This document shows positions 9,014 to 17,200 of a DNA stretch of 64,000 bases, piece by piece. Within the stretch, counting starts at the first letter, position 1, and the number at the start of each line of letters is the position of its first letter. A program made the position numbers and the translations under genes. This DNA comes from G963662675 sp963662675. Its GTDB lineage: Bacteria > Bacteroidota > Bacteroidia > Bacteroidales > Prolixibacteraceae. The stretch covers positions 372,001-436,000 of the forward strand of contig CAXXHP010000004.1 of the NCBI GenBank assembly GCA_963662675.2, written 5' to 3'. Under the pieces are notes generated by a model. The model was not told the DNA's origin. It worked only from the letters and a program-made list of their open reading frames with translations, and searched no databases.

Positions 9014-9640
9014 ATGAGAAAAATAATGGACATACAGCGCAGGTTCCGTTTTACCGTCTACCTGCTACTGACCATCAGCCTTTTTTTGATAGCCTTAAGC
9101 GGTTATGTGTTTAACCGATCGGTGAAGCTGGTGGAGGATTCCCGGCAGAAGATCTATGTGCTGGACAATGGGAAGTCCCTGTTGATGGCCCTTCGGGAAG
9201 ATATCTCTGCCAACAGGGAGGCGGAGGCCCGTGACCAGGTCAAGCGTTTCCATGAGCTGTTTTTTACCCTGGAGCCGGACAAGGACTATATCGAAAGCAA
9301 CATCCGTGAATCCTTGTACCTTGCTGACCATACCGCTATGGAGCAATACCAGTCCTACAAGGAAAACAACGTTTATAACCAGGTTATCTCTTCGGATATC
9401 AGCATGACAGTGATCACGGATTCCATCAAGATGGACTTTTCCGTCTACCCTTACCGGTTTACCTACTATGGCAGGCAGAAGATCGTCCGCACCTCGAACA
9501 TTACCATCCGCAATCTGGAGACCACGGGAGAGCTCAGGAACATGTCCCGGACAGACCATAACTCGCACGGGCTTTTGATTGAAGGATGGCGGATCGTGGA
9601 CAACACAGACCTGGAAACTACCCGCAGGAAATCATTTTAA
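9014..9640 (+). CDS. traK: TraK, VirB8-like conjugation protein
   Basis: A 208-residue protein with one N-terminal transmembrane helix (about 15-37) and a periplasmic domain carrying the TraK pattern YRFTYYGRQKIVR followed by a TSNITIRNLETTG stretch. TraK is the VirB8-like scaffold bridging the inner-membrane complex to the outer core. Second start codon use (MDIQRRF) is possible, but the ATG at 9014 follows a purine-rich stretch and is kept. Confidence 0.87.
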   Translation: MRKIMDIQRRFRFTVYLLLTISLFLIALSGYVFNRSVKLVEDSRQKIYVLDNGKSLLMALREDISANREAEARDQVKRFHELFFTLEPDKDYIESNIRESLYLADHTAMEQYQSYKENNVYNQVISSDISMTVITDSIKMDFSVYPYRFTYYGRQKIVRTSNITIRNLETTGELRNMSRTDHNSHGLLIEGWRIVDNTDLETTRRKSF

Positions 9641-9671
9641 AATTTTAATTCATCAAATTAATCAACGGATT

Positions 9672-10007
9672 ATGGACAAAACAACAGATAAAAACAAGGG
9701 TGCAGGAAGGCTTATCGATGTGAGCCTTTTTACCCGTTGGGTAAATAATATGGACGAGAAAGACAAGTCCCTTACTCCCGGGAAAAGAAAAGGGAAATGG
9801 CTGGTCATACTGGCCGTACTGTTTATAGCCTTCAGCTTTTCAATTTTCTTTTTTTCGGGTAGCGGCACTGCCTATCAGAAGCTGGCCACCCCCGCTTCTG
9901 AAACGACTGCAACTGAGTATATCCCTTCCGGATCAGGAAACTATGAGATGGATGTGGACAGCTTTGAACAACTATTAAAACAACATATCCATGAAAAACA
10001 TTCCTGA
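9672..10007 (+). CDS. traL: TraL-like small membrane protein
   Basis: A 111-residue protein starting at the ATG at 9672; an in-frame upstream extension overlaps traK and is not used. It has a charged N-terminus, one transmembrane helix (about 53-69) and a Ser/Thr-rich periplasmic tail. Size, topology and place between traK and traM match TraL. The sequence is not strongly diagnostic, so the name rests partly on gene order. Confidence 0.65.
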   Translation: MDKTTDKNKGAGRLIDVSLFTRWVNNMDEKDKSLTPGKRKGKWLVILAVLFIAFSFSIFFFSGSGTAYQKLATPASETTATEYIPSGSGNYEMDVDSFEQLLKQHIHEKHS

Positions 10008-11209
10008 AAAATAACAGGCCTTTATTGTGGCTCCCCCTGGTGATGGTACCTTTTGTGGTCCTTATCTTTTACATCCTTGGTGGTGGGCAAACAACCGAAG
10101 AAGCGGGGCAGGCCAGCAACTTGCAGACACCCGGTGAAGGGGCAAACTACCGCTTGCCGGAAGCAGACCGCTCTATCGATATTATTGATAAGATGGATTC
10201 CTATAACCAGCAGGCCGGTCAGGTAACTACCAGGGACTATGATATCCTGGGTGAAGAGGGTAGTATTTCCACGAACAGTGGTGAATTGATACCAGATACG
10301 GTTGACCCAATGAATGCTGATCCGGTTCCAACCAGTAACCAGCTAAATGCCGATATCTCCAATAACCTGCTGGCACATATACAGAGGCAGGAGCAGCAGG
10401 CCCGAAAAGACCTGGAGGCAGGAACGGTAAGTTCTTCTGAAAGTGTCAGTAATAAAGATGCTGCAAGTGCATCAAAGCAAAATGGAAACCTTAGCCAGAA
10501 AGAGGTAAAAAAGGGAGTACAAGGGAAAAGCCAACCTGTGGCAGATCCTGCAGATAACTTTTCACTTACCGGCATTGAAGAACTGGAAAGGGTGTTTGAT
10601 GAGAACATTTTACTGGAAAGGCAAAATGATTCGTTAAGCCAAACGGTAAACCAGCTAAAATACCAGTTGGCGGAGTGGGAAACAGCAAGTGCTAAAGAAA
10701 CCATGCCACTTGAAAAGGTTACAGTCCGTGGTTTTGACACCCCTGAAACGCCCAATGGCCTTATCCGTGCTGAAATATATGAAACCGAAACGGTACTTAG
10801 TGGGAACAGGGTAAAGCTCAGGTTACTGGAGGACTGCAACATCAAAGGTCAACTGGTACCGGCCGGCACTTTTATCTATGGGATCTGCACCCTTGGTGGG
10901 GAGAGGGTAGATGTTGAGATCAGCCAAATCCCAGTTACGGGTGGATTTCTGCCCGTGGAATTATCGGTTCTGGACATGGATGGATTGCCGGGCCTTTATA
11001 TCCCTGACCAGGCTTCACGCAAAGTTGTAAAAAACGTGACAGGGAGCGTTCGTTCAACCACCCTTTTGGGGACCTCCACAGACCCACTTACCGCTGTGGG
11101 CATACAGGCTGCCGGGCAGGCAGCACAATCGCTGGTGCAGGTTGTGCGCCAGAAGAAAGTGACCCTTCTTAAAAACACCTTAGTTTATTTAACCAATAAA
11201 AATCAGTAA
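10004..11209 (+). CDS. traM: TraM, VirB10-like outer-core protein
   Basis: About 395-401 residues. The transmembrane anchor WLPLVMVPFVVLIFYILGGG is followed by a long linker and the conserved TraM C-terminal domain (from about residue 235 on, including the GNRVKLRLLEDCNIKGQLVPAG region and SVRSTTLLGT). TraM is the VirB10-like part of the outer core. The start is odd: no ATG lies in frame before the anchor. CTG at 10004 or TTG at 10025 would have to serve, whereas ATG at 9991 lies in another frame that joins this one if one A of the A5 run (10007-10011) is skipped. Confidence 0.85.
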   Translation: MKNNRPLLWLPLVMVPFVVLIFYILGGGQTTEEAGQASNLQTPGEGANYRLPEADRSIDIIDKMDSYNQQAGQVTTRDYDILGEEGSISTNSGELIPDTVDPMNADPVPTSNQLNADISNNLLAHIQRQEQQARKDLEAGTVSSSESVSNKDAASASKQNGNLSQKEVKKGVQGKSQPVADPADNFSLTGIEELERVFDENILLERQNDSLSQTVNQLKYQLAEWETASAKETMPLEKVTVRGFDTPETPNGLIRAEIYETETVLSGNRVKLRLLEDCNIKGQLVPAGTFIYGICTLGGERVDVEISQIPVTGGFLPVELSVLDMDGLPGLYIPDQASRKVVKNVTGSVRSTTLLGTSTDPLTAVGIQAAGQAAQSLVQVVRQKKVTLLKNTLVYLTNKNQ

Positions 11210-11211
11210 AA

Positions 11212-12009
11212 ATGAAAAATACAGCATTCTTTATTTTGTTTATCCTTTTCAGACTCCCACTATTGGCACAGGATGTACTATATGTCAGTGAAAGCAAGGT
11301 GACCCACCTGGTCTGTCCGGACAAGGTCAGCTACCTGCAGGCAGGGGATGCAAACTTGCTGCTTGCCGAGGTGGTATCCACCCAGCCAAACCTTATCAGG
11401 GTTAAGGCAATTGATAATTTTGAAATGGAAAGTTCCCTGACCGTAGTTTGTGACGGGAAAATCTATTCACTGTTGGTCCGATACAGGGATACCTGTGAGA
11501 TTTGCTATGAGCTGGAATCTTTCTTACCTGAAAATGCAGAAGCCCAAATCCCAGGGCTTTCTGACTATGGGTTTAAAAAAACAAGCATCCAGCTATTGGC
11601 AAAACCGCAGGGGAATATAAGCCTTCGGTCAAGCAAGGAAAACAAGGTGAAGCTCAGCCTTAAAAACATCTACCAGCAAGGTGGGGCACTCTATTTTGAA
11701 TTGCAGATAACCAATACATCCAACCTACCCTTTAAGGTTGAAAGCTATTACTGGTGGATAAAGGACGGCAAAAGGATGAAGGCCACCAATACCCAGGAGT
11801 ACCGGCTTGCCCCCTTGTACCAGCATTATGGGCTGAAAATTATCCCGGCAGGGGAAAGCATCCGTGAGGTATTTGTCCTCCAGGGGCTGTTCTTACCCGA
11901 CAAGCGCATCCTTCAGCTGGAACTTTTGGAAGATGCCTTGGGAAATACAGGACGTAAGTTAAGCCTGGGGATTAAAAACAGGCACCTGTTAAAGGCAAAA
12001 GGACTTTGA
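11212..12009 (+). CDS. traN: TraN conjugation protein (DUF4138)
   Basis: A 265-residue exported protein: signal peptide ending near LLAQ (about residue 20), then the TraN hallmark of a beta-rich N-terminal half (VSESKVTHLVCPDKVSYLQ) and a C-terminal VirB9-like half with YYWWIKDGKR. TraN belongs to the outer-membrane core of the channel and partners TraM. It starts 2 bp after traM stops. No traO, traP or traQ follows, so the transfer set is shorter than in CTnDOT. Confidence 0.88.
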   Translation: MKNTAFFILFILFRLPLLAQDVLYVSESKVTHLVCPDKVSYLQAGDANLLLAEVVSTQPNLIRVKAIDNFEMESSLTVVCDGKIYSLLVRYRDTCEICYELESFLPENAEAQIPGLSDYGFKKTSIQLLAKPQGNISLRSSKENKVKLSLKNIYQQGGALYFELQITNTSNLPFKVESYYWWIKDGKRMKATNTQEYRLAPLYQHYGLKIIPAGESIREVFVLQGLFLPDKRILQLELLEDALGNTGRKLSLGIKNRHLLKAKGL

Positions 12010-12075
12010 TCAATACAGGTATTGACCAGGAAACCAGCTATTCAATTTAAAACGTTGCACTAACAATTTATCCAT

Positions 12076-13986
12076 ATGAACCACGAACCCCAGGAACTGG
12101 TAAAACTGCACGAAAGCTTTCGCTTTTTATGCTACCTGCTTTTATTTGTTTCACTGTACCTGTCGCATCTTGATTTTTTCAGGAACTCCGGGCTGTACAT
12201 CCCTGAGTTTTCCATTGTCTTTGAGACCCTGGGCAGGTTAAGGTTTCTATCCGACAGGTACCTGTCAAAACTGGTGAGCCTTGTGTTTTTAGTAATTACC
12301 TGCATAGGTACCAAGAGCCATAAAAACAGGGAGCTTCAGGTAGGTAGGATCGTAAGGCAGGTAATTGTTGGTCTGGTTTTGTACTGGGGCAGCCTGTTTT
12401 TGTTCTATCCTTACCCGGTAGGGTACAGCATAGCCTCTTTTACCGGTTTTGTCCTATTAAATATTGGCTTTGACAATATCTCCAAGCTGATCAATGTGAA
12501 CCTGATGAAAGACCGTTTCAACCTGGAAAATGAAAGTTTTCCCCAGGAAAGGGAGTTAAGGGACAATGCATATTCGGTGAACCTGCCCACCCGTTTCCTG
12601 TGGCAGGGAAGACCATTGGAAGGGTGGATCAACATTGTCAACCCGTTTCGGGCAACCATGGTTATCGGGACCCCGGGATCGGGGAAATCCTATTCCGTGG
12701 TCCTTCCCTTTGTGCGCCAACATCTGAAAAAAGGCTTTTCCATGTGTATCTATGATTTTAAGTATCCGGATTTATCAGGGGTGGCCTATAACCATTTTCT
12801 GAAAGCAATACAAAGGGGGAGCCTGCCCCCGGAAACCAAGTTTTACGTGATCAATTTTGAGGATATCCGCAAGTCCTATCGCTGTAACCCCCTGGCCCCG
12901 GAATGGATGGAAAGCCCGGTGGATGCTTTTGAGTCTTCACGCACGATCCTTTATAACCTGAACAGGGAGTGGATACGAAAGCAGGGGGAGTTTTTCTCGG
13001 AATCGGCCGTTTCCTTTTTTGCCGCCGTGATCTGGTTTTTGAAAAAATACCGGGGCGGTGAGTTTTGCACCCTGCCACATGCCATAGAGCTGCTGCAACT
13101 GGACTATGATGATTTGTTTTCCGTACTGGAAAAAGAAAGGGACGTACTTAATATCATCAACCCTTTTGTCAATGCGCACCGTCGTGGTGCCAACGAGCAG
13201 CTGGAAGGGCAGCTGGGCAGTTTGAAAATAGCCATCTCCAAGATCATAAGCCCGGAGATCTACTGGATATGCTCGGGAAACGATTTTTCACTGGACATAA
13301 ATGACCCGCAGTCCCCCAAGGTACTGTGCCTGGCCAATAACCCTCTTCGCGTTGAAATGTACGGGGCAGTGCTGTCCCTTTTTATCACCCGGATGCTGAA
13401 GGTGATCAATAAAAAGGGCAGACACCCGGCCTCACTGATCTTTGATGAGCTCCCAACCATTTATTTCCGGGGGCTTGACACCCTGGTTGCTACGGCACGC
13501 AGCAACCGGGTATCCACCTTGCTTGGCATACAAACCATTGACCAGCTGATACGTGACTATGGAAAGGAGCAGGCCAATGCCATAACCAGCAATATTGGCA
13601 ATATCCTTTCCGGGCAGGCGGCCGGGGAAACGGCCAAGTTCATCCAAAACCGGATGGGCAAGATACTCCAGGAACGCCAGTCCATAAACATCAACCGCAA
13701 TGTCCAGTCATCAACATTCTCCACCCAGCTGGACTATCTCGTGCCGGAAGGGAAGATAGCCACCCTGCCACAGGGTTATATGGTTGGCCAGGTAGCGGAT
13801 AATTTTGGGGAGCAGATCAACCAGAAGAATTTTAATTGCCAGGTTTATGTGGATGCTGCTGTAATTGGCAGGGAAGAAAAAAAGGCAGTGCCGATACCGG
13901 ACTTCTACAGCTTTGATGATCCCGGGCAGGTACTTGAGCGCAACAGGATAAGGGTGCAAAATGATATCCGCTCCATAGCAGTTTAA
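12076..13986 (+). CDS. VirD4-type coupling protein (MobC-like)
   Basis: A 636-residue protein with N-terminal transmembrane helices (about residues 15-30, 70-80, 95-130) and an ATPase domain. Walker A is GTPGSGKSYS near residue 198 and Walker B SLIFDELPT near 453, with an RSNRVSTLLGIQTIDQL segment typical of TraG/VirD4 coupling proteins. In Bacteroidota the equivalent is often called MobC or TraG. It would dock the relaxase-DNA complex onto the channel. It lies 66 bp after traN. Confidence 0.88.
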   Translation: MNHEPQELVKLHESFRFLCYLLLFVSLYLSHLDFFRNSGLYIPEFSIVFETLGRLRFLSDRYLSKLVSLVFLVITCIGTKSHKNRELQVGRIVRQVIVGLVLYWGSLFLFYPYPVGYSIASFTGFVLLNIGFDNISKLINVNLMKDRFNLENESFPQERELRDNAYSVNLPTRFLWQGRPLEGWINIVNPFRATMVIGTPGSGKSYSVVLPFVRQHLKKGFSMCIYDFKYPDLSGVAYNHFLKAIQRGSLPPETKFYVINFEDIRKSYRCNPLAPEWMESPVDAFESSRTILYNLNREWIRKQGEFFSESAVSFFAAVIWFLKKYRGGEFCTLPHAIELLQLDYDDLFSVLEKERDVLNIINPFVNAHRRGANEQLEGQLGSLKIAISKIISPEIYWICSGNDFSLDINDPQSPKVLCLANNPLRVEMYGAVLSLFITRMLKVINKKGRHPASLIFDELPTIYFRGLDTLVATARSNRVSTLLGIQTIDQLIRDYGKEQANAITSNIGNILSGQAAGETAKFIQNRMGKILQERQSININRNVQSSTFSTQLDYLVPEGKIATLPQGYMVGQVADNFGEQINQKNFNCQVYVDAAVIGREEKKAVPIPDFYSFDDPGQVLERNRIRVQNDIRSIAV

Positions 13987-14015
13987 AAATTAACCCATCA
14001 AAAAAAGAGAAAACC

Positions 14016-14531
14016 ATGATTCAAAAAACAATGTCTTTTAAGTGCCGACCCAGTCAATTGGTAAACCTGGATAAATTCCTGTTAGCAGGGGTGATCATTC
14101 CTTTATTAGTGCTAATGAACAGCTTTTTAAAGGAATATGTCCCGGGCATGTTGATGCCGGATATTGTAACCACCCACCTGCATGGCCTGCCTGTTTATTT
14201 AGCGGTTGTTTCGTTTTTCGTGTTGGGCTATTCTGTTGTCAGGGTTTATGCTACAAGCTATGAAGTGGACCCGGAGGAGCTACGGATTAGCAGTGGGGTG
14301 TTTTACCGCAAAAAGGAATATGCGGAATTGTACCGGATAAAAGATTACCGGCTAGAAAAGCCTTTGGTGTACCGCTTGTTCGGTATGGGGGATTTGATCC
14401 TTTATACATCAAATAAGACCACACCGGTACTTAAGCTGGAAGCAATACGAAAACCTGAATCAAAATATGAAACCATTCGCCAGCTGGTGGAACATAACCG
14501 CCGGGCGAAGCATGTTTATGAAATAGATTAA
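14016..14531 (+). CDS. PH-domain membrane protein
   Basis: A 171-residue protein with two transmembrane helices (about 22-40 and 57-78) followed by a bacterial PH-like (DUF304/YdbS) domain: YATSYEVDPEELRISSG, then YRIKDYRLEKPLVYRLFGMGDL. Function is unknown; such proteins occur in membrane complexes. It probably belongs to the transfer operon, 29 bp after the coupling protein. Its stop codon lies inside the 9-bp target duplication of the following insertion sequence, so the coding region was left intact. Confidence 0.7.
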   Translation: MIQKTMSFKCRPSQLVNLDKFLLAGVIIPLLVLMNSFLKEYVPGMLMPDIVTTHLHGLPVYLAVVSFFVLGYSVVRVYATSYEVDPEELRISSGVFYRKKEYAELYRIKDYRLEKPLVYRLFGMGDLILYTSNKTTPVLKLEAIRKPESKYETIRQLVEHNRRAKHVYEID

Positions 14532-14533
14532 CC
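14525..14533. repeat. Left target-site duplication of the IS
   Basis: AGATTAACC occurs here and again at 15851-15859, directly flanking the inferred IS ends. Nine base pairs suits several IS4-family groups. Confidence 0.6.
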
Positions 14534-15850
14534 CACTAGTGTCCCATTAAAATTGGGACGTTATTAAATATTAAACAAATTTGGCTCATTAAGCCTAAAA
14601 CGTTCTTTGTCATTTTGAAATTTAGTTCTACCGAATAGGTCTCTAAGGTGAGTTTTATCTGTTAAAGATATACTCAAGATCTGCAAAACCTCATAAGTGC
14701 TTCTGTCAAGTTGCATGTCTTTTTGGACGATGGCTACTAAACAGTATGAGCATATGGCTACGTAGATTTGGATGCGAACAGCATTTTCAGTAGTGCCCCA
14801 GAATTTCTTTATTTTCAAATGTTGCTTCAACCATTTGAAGAACAGCTCGACTTGCCAGCGGTTCTTGTAAAGTTCAGCAACTTGAAGTGCAGAAATGTGT
14901 ATCGCATTGGTTAAGAACACAAGCTCACGCTCTTGTTCTTCATCCCAATATTTGACCATTCGAAAATGTTCTGGATAGTATTGCTTGGGATAAAAACCAG
15001 TCAATTTAATTGTTGCATCTGAAAGTACGTTCCTAGGTATTCTTCGTTTCCATTTGATTATCTGGAATTGAAGATTCTTCTTTGCTCTGACAACGAAGAA
15101 AGCTCCTATTTGATGAATCTTATACAACATCTTGAAATGATTGTATGCACGATCAAATATGTAATAAGATCCTGATTCATAAGGAATCTCTTTCATTGCC
15201 GTAGAGTCGTGTACCGAAGCTTCAGTAATATGAAAGAATGCTGGGATTTGTGTTTCTACATCATATAATGTGTGCACTTTGATCCCACCTTTTTTCTTGC
15301 GAAACTTCGCCCACCAGAATACCGAAAGACATAAGTCAATCGTCGTTGAATCAAAAGCGTAGACATTACCATCTAGTCTGAAGATGTCAGAAACTCGTTT
15401 CTGCCTGGCTTCGTTTACCAGATAGTAAGCATACTCTTCAAAGATGTGATAGTCTCTGTCTTGATTGGCTCTGGCCAGAGATGATTTTGAGACGTTCTTG
15501 CCCAAACCCAAATGATATGATTTGGAATGGTGAGCATCAAGAGCGACAATCAAATCTCTCAGGCTTTCACGATTTGACAATTGCCCAAACATCAGTGACA
15601 GCAATTGATTCCAACAAGTGAAATGCTTCACATATTTGTCACCCTTATACTTGCGAACGATGTAGTTAAACTTATTCCTATCCAGGAAAGATACTAATTG
15701 AGCGAAAACGTATTTATCCTTGTGCATTTGCTACTCTCTTTAAGAATAGCAAAAGTGTAAATTGAAATCCGTTTAATTGAAAAATGCCTATAACGAACTA
15801 TATTTCAAATATTTCAAAGAACATTATTAGATTTTAATGGGACAGCAATG
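14534..15850. mobile_element. IS4-family insertion sequence
   Basis: A roughly 1.32-kb element carrying one transposase. Perfect 14-bp inverted ends TGTCCCATTAAAAT lie at 14540-14553 and, reversed, at 15831-15844. The pairing extends imperfectly for six more bases, which places the ends next to the 9-bp AGATTAACC duplication on both sides. If only the perfect repeats count, the element is 14540-15844 and no duplication abuts it. It separates the PH-domain gene from the next gene of the operon and so may be polar on it. Confidence 0.8.
14564..15727 (-). CDS. IS4-family DDE transposase
   Basis: A 387-residue transposase. The N-terminal DUF4372 part (residues 1-75, with VSFLDRNKFNYIVRKYKGD) precedes a DDE_Tnp_1 core. 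Catalytic acidic residues are visible in VYAFDSTTIDL, YYIFDRAYNHF and the YREK-like NRWQVELFFKWLKQHLKIKK segment. The reading frame is intact and full length, so the element may still be active. It faces opposite to the tra operon. Confidence 0.92.
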   Translation of the reverse strand: MHKDKYVFAQLVSFLDRNKFNYIVRKYKGDKYVKHFTCWNQLLSLMFGQLSNRESLRDLIVALDAHHSKSYHLGLGKNVSKSSLARANQDRDYHIFEEYAYYLVNEARQKRVSDIFRLDGNVYAFDSTTIDLCLSVFWWAKFRKKKGGIKVHTLYDVETQIPAFFHITEASVHDSTAMKEIPYESGSYYIFDRAYNHFKMLYKIHQIGAFFVVRAKKNLQFQIIKWKRRIPRNVLSDATIKLTGFYPKQYYPEHFRMVKYWDEEQERELVFLTNAIHISALQVAELYKNRWQVELFFKWLKQHLKIKKFWGTTENAVRIQIYVAICSYCLVAIVQKDMQLDRSTYEVLQILSISLTDKTHLRDLFGRTKFQNDKERFRLNEPNLFNI

Positions 15851-15859
15851 AGATTAACC
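15851..15859. repeat. Right target-site duplication of the IS
   Basis: Second copy of AGATTAACC. In the uninterrupted ancestor the PH-domain gene stop would be followed by about 26 bp and the next ATG. Confidence 0.6.
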
Positions 15860-15876
15860 ATTAAAAAAAGAAAATT

Positions 15877-16554
15877 ATGGAACAGAGAACACGCATGGCA
15901 CTGGAGCAGGTGCCTTTTGAACAATTGGAAAAAGTAGGTATCAACAAGGATTTTACCGAAAAGATGGACCAGCGGGAACTAACCGATTTTTTAAATGGGT
16001 TCCGTTCTGCCAAGCTCTACACGATCAATGCCCATATCAATGGCCAGGACTATAAGATCCCTGCAAAGATCAGGCTGCAAAGCCAGGAAGATGGTTCGGT
16101 GGGCATCAAGGTACACCCGATACAACGTTTGAACATCCCCGATGAGTACCTGGGGCATAAGTTTACCAAGGATGAGAAATCCAACCTTTTAAATGATAAG
16201 AACCTGGGGAAAGCAGTTGAGCTGACCGGCTATAACGGACAGAAAGAAACCTATTACCTAAGCATTGATTCCAAGACCAATGAGCTGGTCCCGTTAAAGG
16301 CAAAAAACATACAGGTCCCAGATAAGATTAAAGGGGTGAGCTTAACCGGAGAGCAGAAAAAAAAGCTCGAATCCGGGCAAAAAGTAACCGTTGACGGTAT
16401 GACAGGAAAGAACGGTAAAAAGTTCTCAGCAACACTTCAGGTAAACGCTGCTGACCGTAATATCAGCTTCCGAGACTTTAAACAGGAGAAACAGGAAAAA
16501 TCAGAAGACCTCAAAGCCGAAAAAAGCAAAGGGGCAAAACAGAAAGTTAGTTGA
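15877..16554 (+). CDS. DUF4099/DUF3945-like ICE protein
   Basis: A 225-residue soluble protein. The first 60 residues (EQVPFEQLEKVGINKDFTE) resemble DUF4099. The remainder has the repeating DUF3945-like pattern, with VKLTG-type turns such as KAVELTGYNGQKETYYLSID, and a lysine-rich tail. These proteins are common on Bacteroidota conjugative elements, often near topoisomerases or mobilisation genes; biochemical role unknown. Before the IS arrived it was probably the last gene of the tra operon, because a strong terminator follows at 16597. Confidence 0.7.
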   Translation: MEQRTRMALEQVPFEQLEKVGINKDFTEKMDQRELTDFLNGFRSAKLYTINAHINGQDYKIPAKIRLQSQEDGSVGIKVHPIQRLNIPDEYLGHKFTKDEKSNLLNDKNLGKAVELTGYNGQKETYYLSIDSKTNELVPLKAKNIQVPDKIKGVSLTGEQKKKLESGQKVTVDGMTGKNGKKFSATLQVNAADRNISFRDFKQEKQEKSEDLKAEKSKGAKQKVS

Positions 16555-16596
16555 ATTAGGATCATCACTTAGGTAGTTTTAGTTTATTAGACAGTA

Positions 16597-16626
16597 GGAA
16601 ACCCTTGGTTGGGTTTCCTTTCTTTT
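16597..16626 (+). terminator. Rho-independent terminator
   Basis: GGAAACCC (16597-16604), loop TTGGTT, GGGTTTCC (16611-16618), then TTTCTTTT. It closes the tra operon and isolates the oriT/mob region. Confidence 0.85.
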
Positions 16627-16678
16627 CGACCCTGTTTTTAGAAATGAACCCGAACTTATAAGACTTTAATCACTAGTG

Positions 16679-16787
16679 TAAAGAGGGGAATGCAAGATGT
16701 GTTTTTGTATGCACAAAAACCTTTCATCTTGCCTGCCAGGGGGCAGAAAGCCATTCCCCAAACAGGTTAGAAATATTCCCCTCTTTA
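16679..16787. other. Candidate origin of transfer (oriT)
   Basis: A dense nest of inverted repeats lies between the tra terminator and mobA. The outer 13-bp perfect pair TAAAGAGGGGAAT (16679-16691) / ATTCCCCTCTTTA (16775-16787) encloses a hairpin GCAAGATG (16692-16699) / CATCTTGC (16725-16732). That hairpin contains GTTTTTGT (16701-16708) / ACAAAAAC (16713-16720) with an ATGC loop. Next comes CTGCC (16733-16737) / GGCAG (16742-16746). A second ATTCCCC at 16753-16759 offers an alternative partner for GGGGAAT. Position directly before the relaxosome genes is typical for oriT; the nick site cannot be named. An attenuator for mobA is the alternative. Confidence 0.6.
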
Positions 16788-16816
16788 CTTATTTCTCAGG
16801 AAACAAAAAACAACCC

Positions 16817-17185
16817 ATGCGCCCACGCTTACCGGAAATAGAAAAACGCACAGAGAAGCTGATCATTCGGTTGACCCGGGAGGAGAAGGCCAGGTTACAA
16901 AACCTGACTAAACGTGGAAAATATGCTTGCATGAGCGATTATATGCGATCACGGATTTTTAGGCAGGCAGACCGCAAGGTGGTTTCTCTGGATGAAAAGG
17001 CTACTGAACAGCTAAAAATCATGGATTATGAGCTAAACAAAATTGGTGTGAACTTAAACCAGCTCTCCAAACGCATGAACTCTTTTGCCGGTTACCGTAT
17101 GGATGACCGGGACCGACAGCTATTAAAACAGGCTTTTGAGATGATGAGAAACTGCCTGGTCCTGATTCAGAAGCACCTCCATTGA
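16817..17185 (+). CDS. mobA: MobA-like relaxosome accessory protein
   Basis: A 122-residue protein starting at the ATG at 16817 (MRPRLPEIEK); a frame reaching back to 16697 would run through the inverted repeats and is rejected. It has a ribbon-helix-helix type N-terminus (KLIIRLTREEKARLQNLTK, then YMRSRIF) and the C-terminal MobC-family helix (YELNKIGVNLNQLSKRMN). Such proteins bind oriT and help the relaxase nick. It lies 15 bp before mobB. Confidence 0.8.
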   Translation: MRPRLPEIEKRTEKLIIRLTREEKARLQNLTKRGKYACMSDYMRSRIFRQADRKVVSLDEKATEQLKIMDYELNKIGVNLNQLSKRMNSFAGYRMDDRDRQLLKQAFEMMRNCLVLIQKHLH

Positions 17186-17200
17186 CACGAGAAAGAAACC

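Noticed and set aside
10237..10845. 202-codon open frame antisense to traM
   Set aside because: Ser/Leu/Val-rich composition typical of the shadow of a Glu/Gln-rich linker; TraM on the other strand is clear.
16697..16816. N-terminal extension of the MobA frame
   Set aside because: It would translate the inverted-repeat oriT candidate; the ATG at 16817 gives a normal MobC-family N-terminus.
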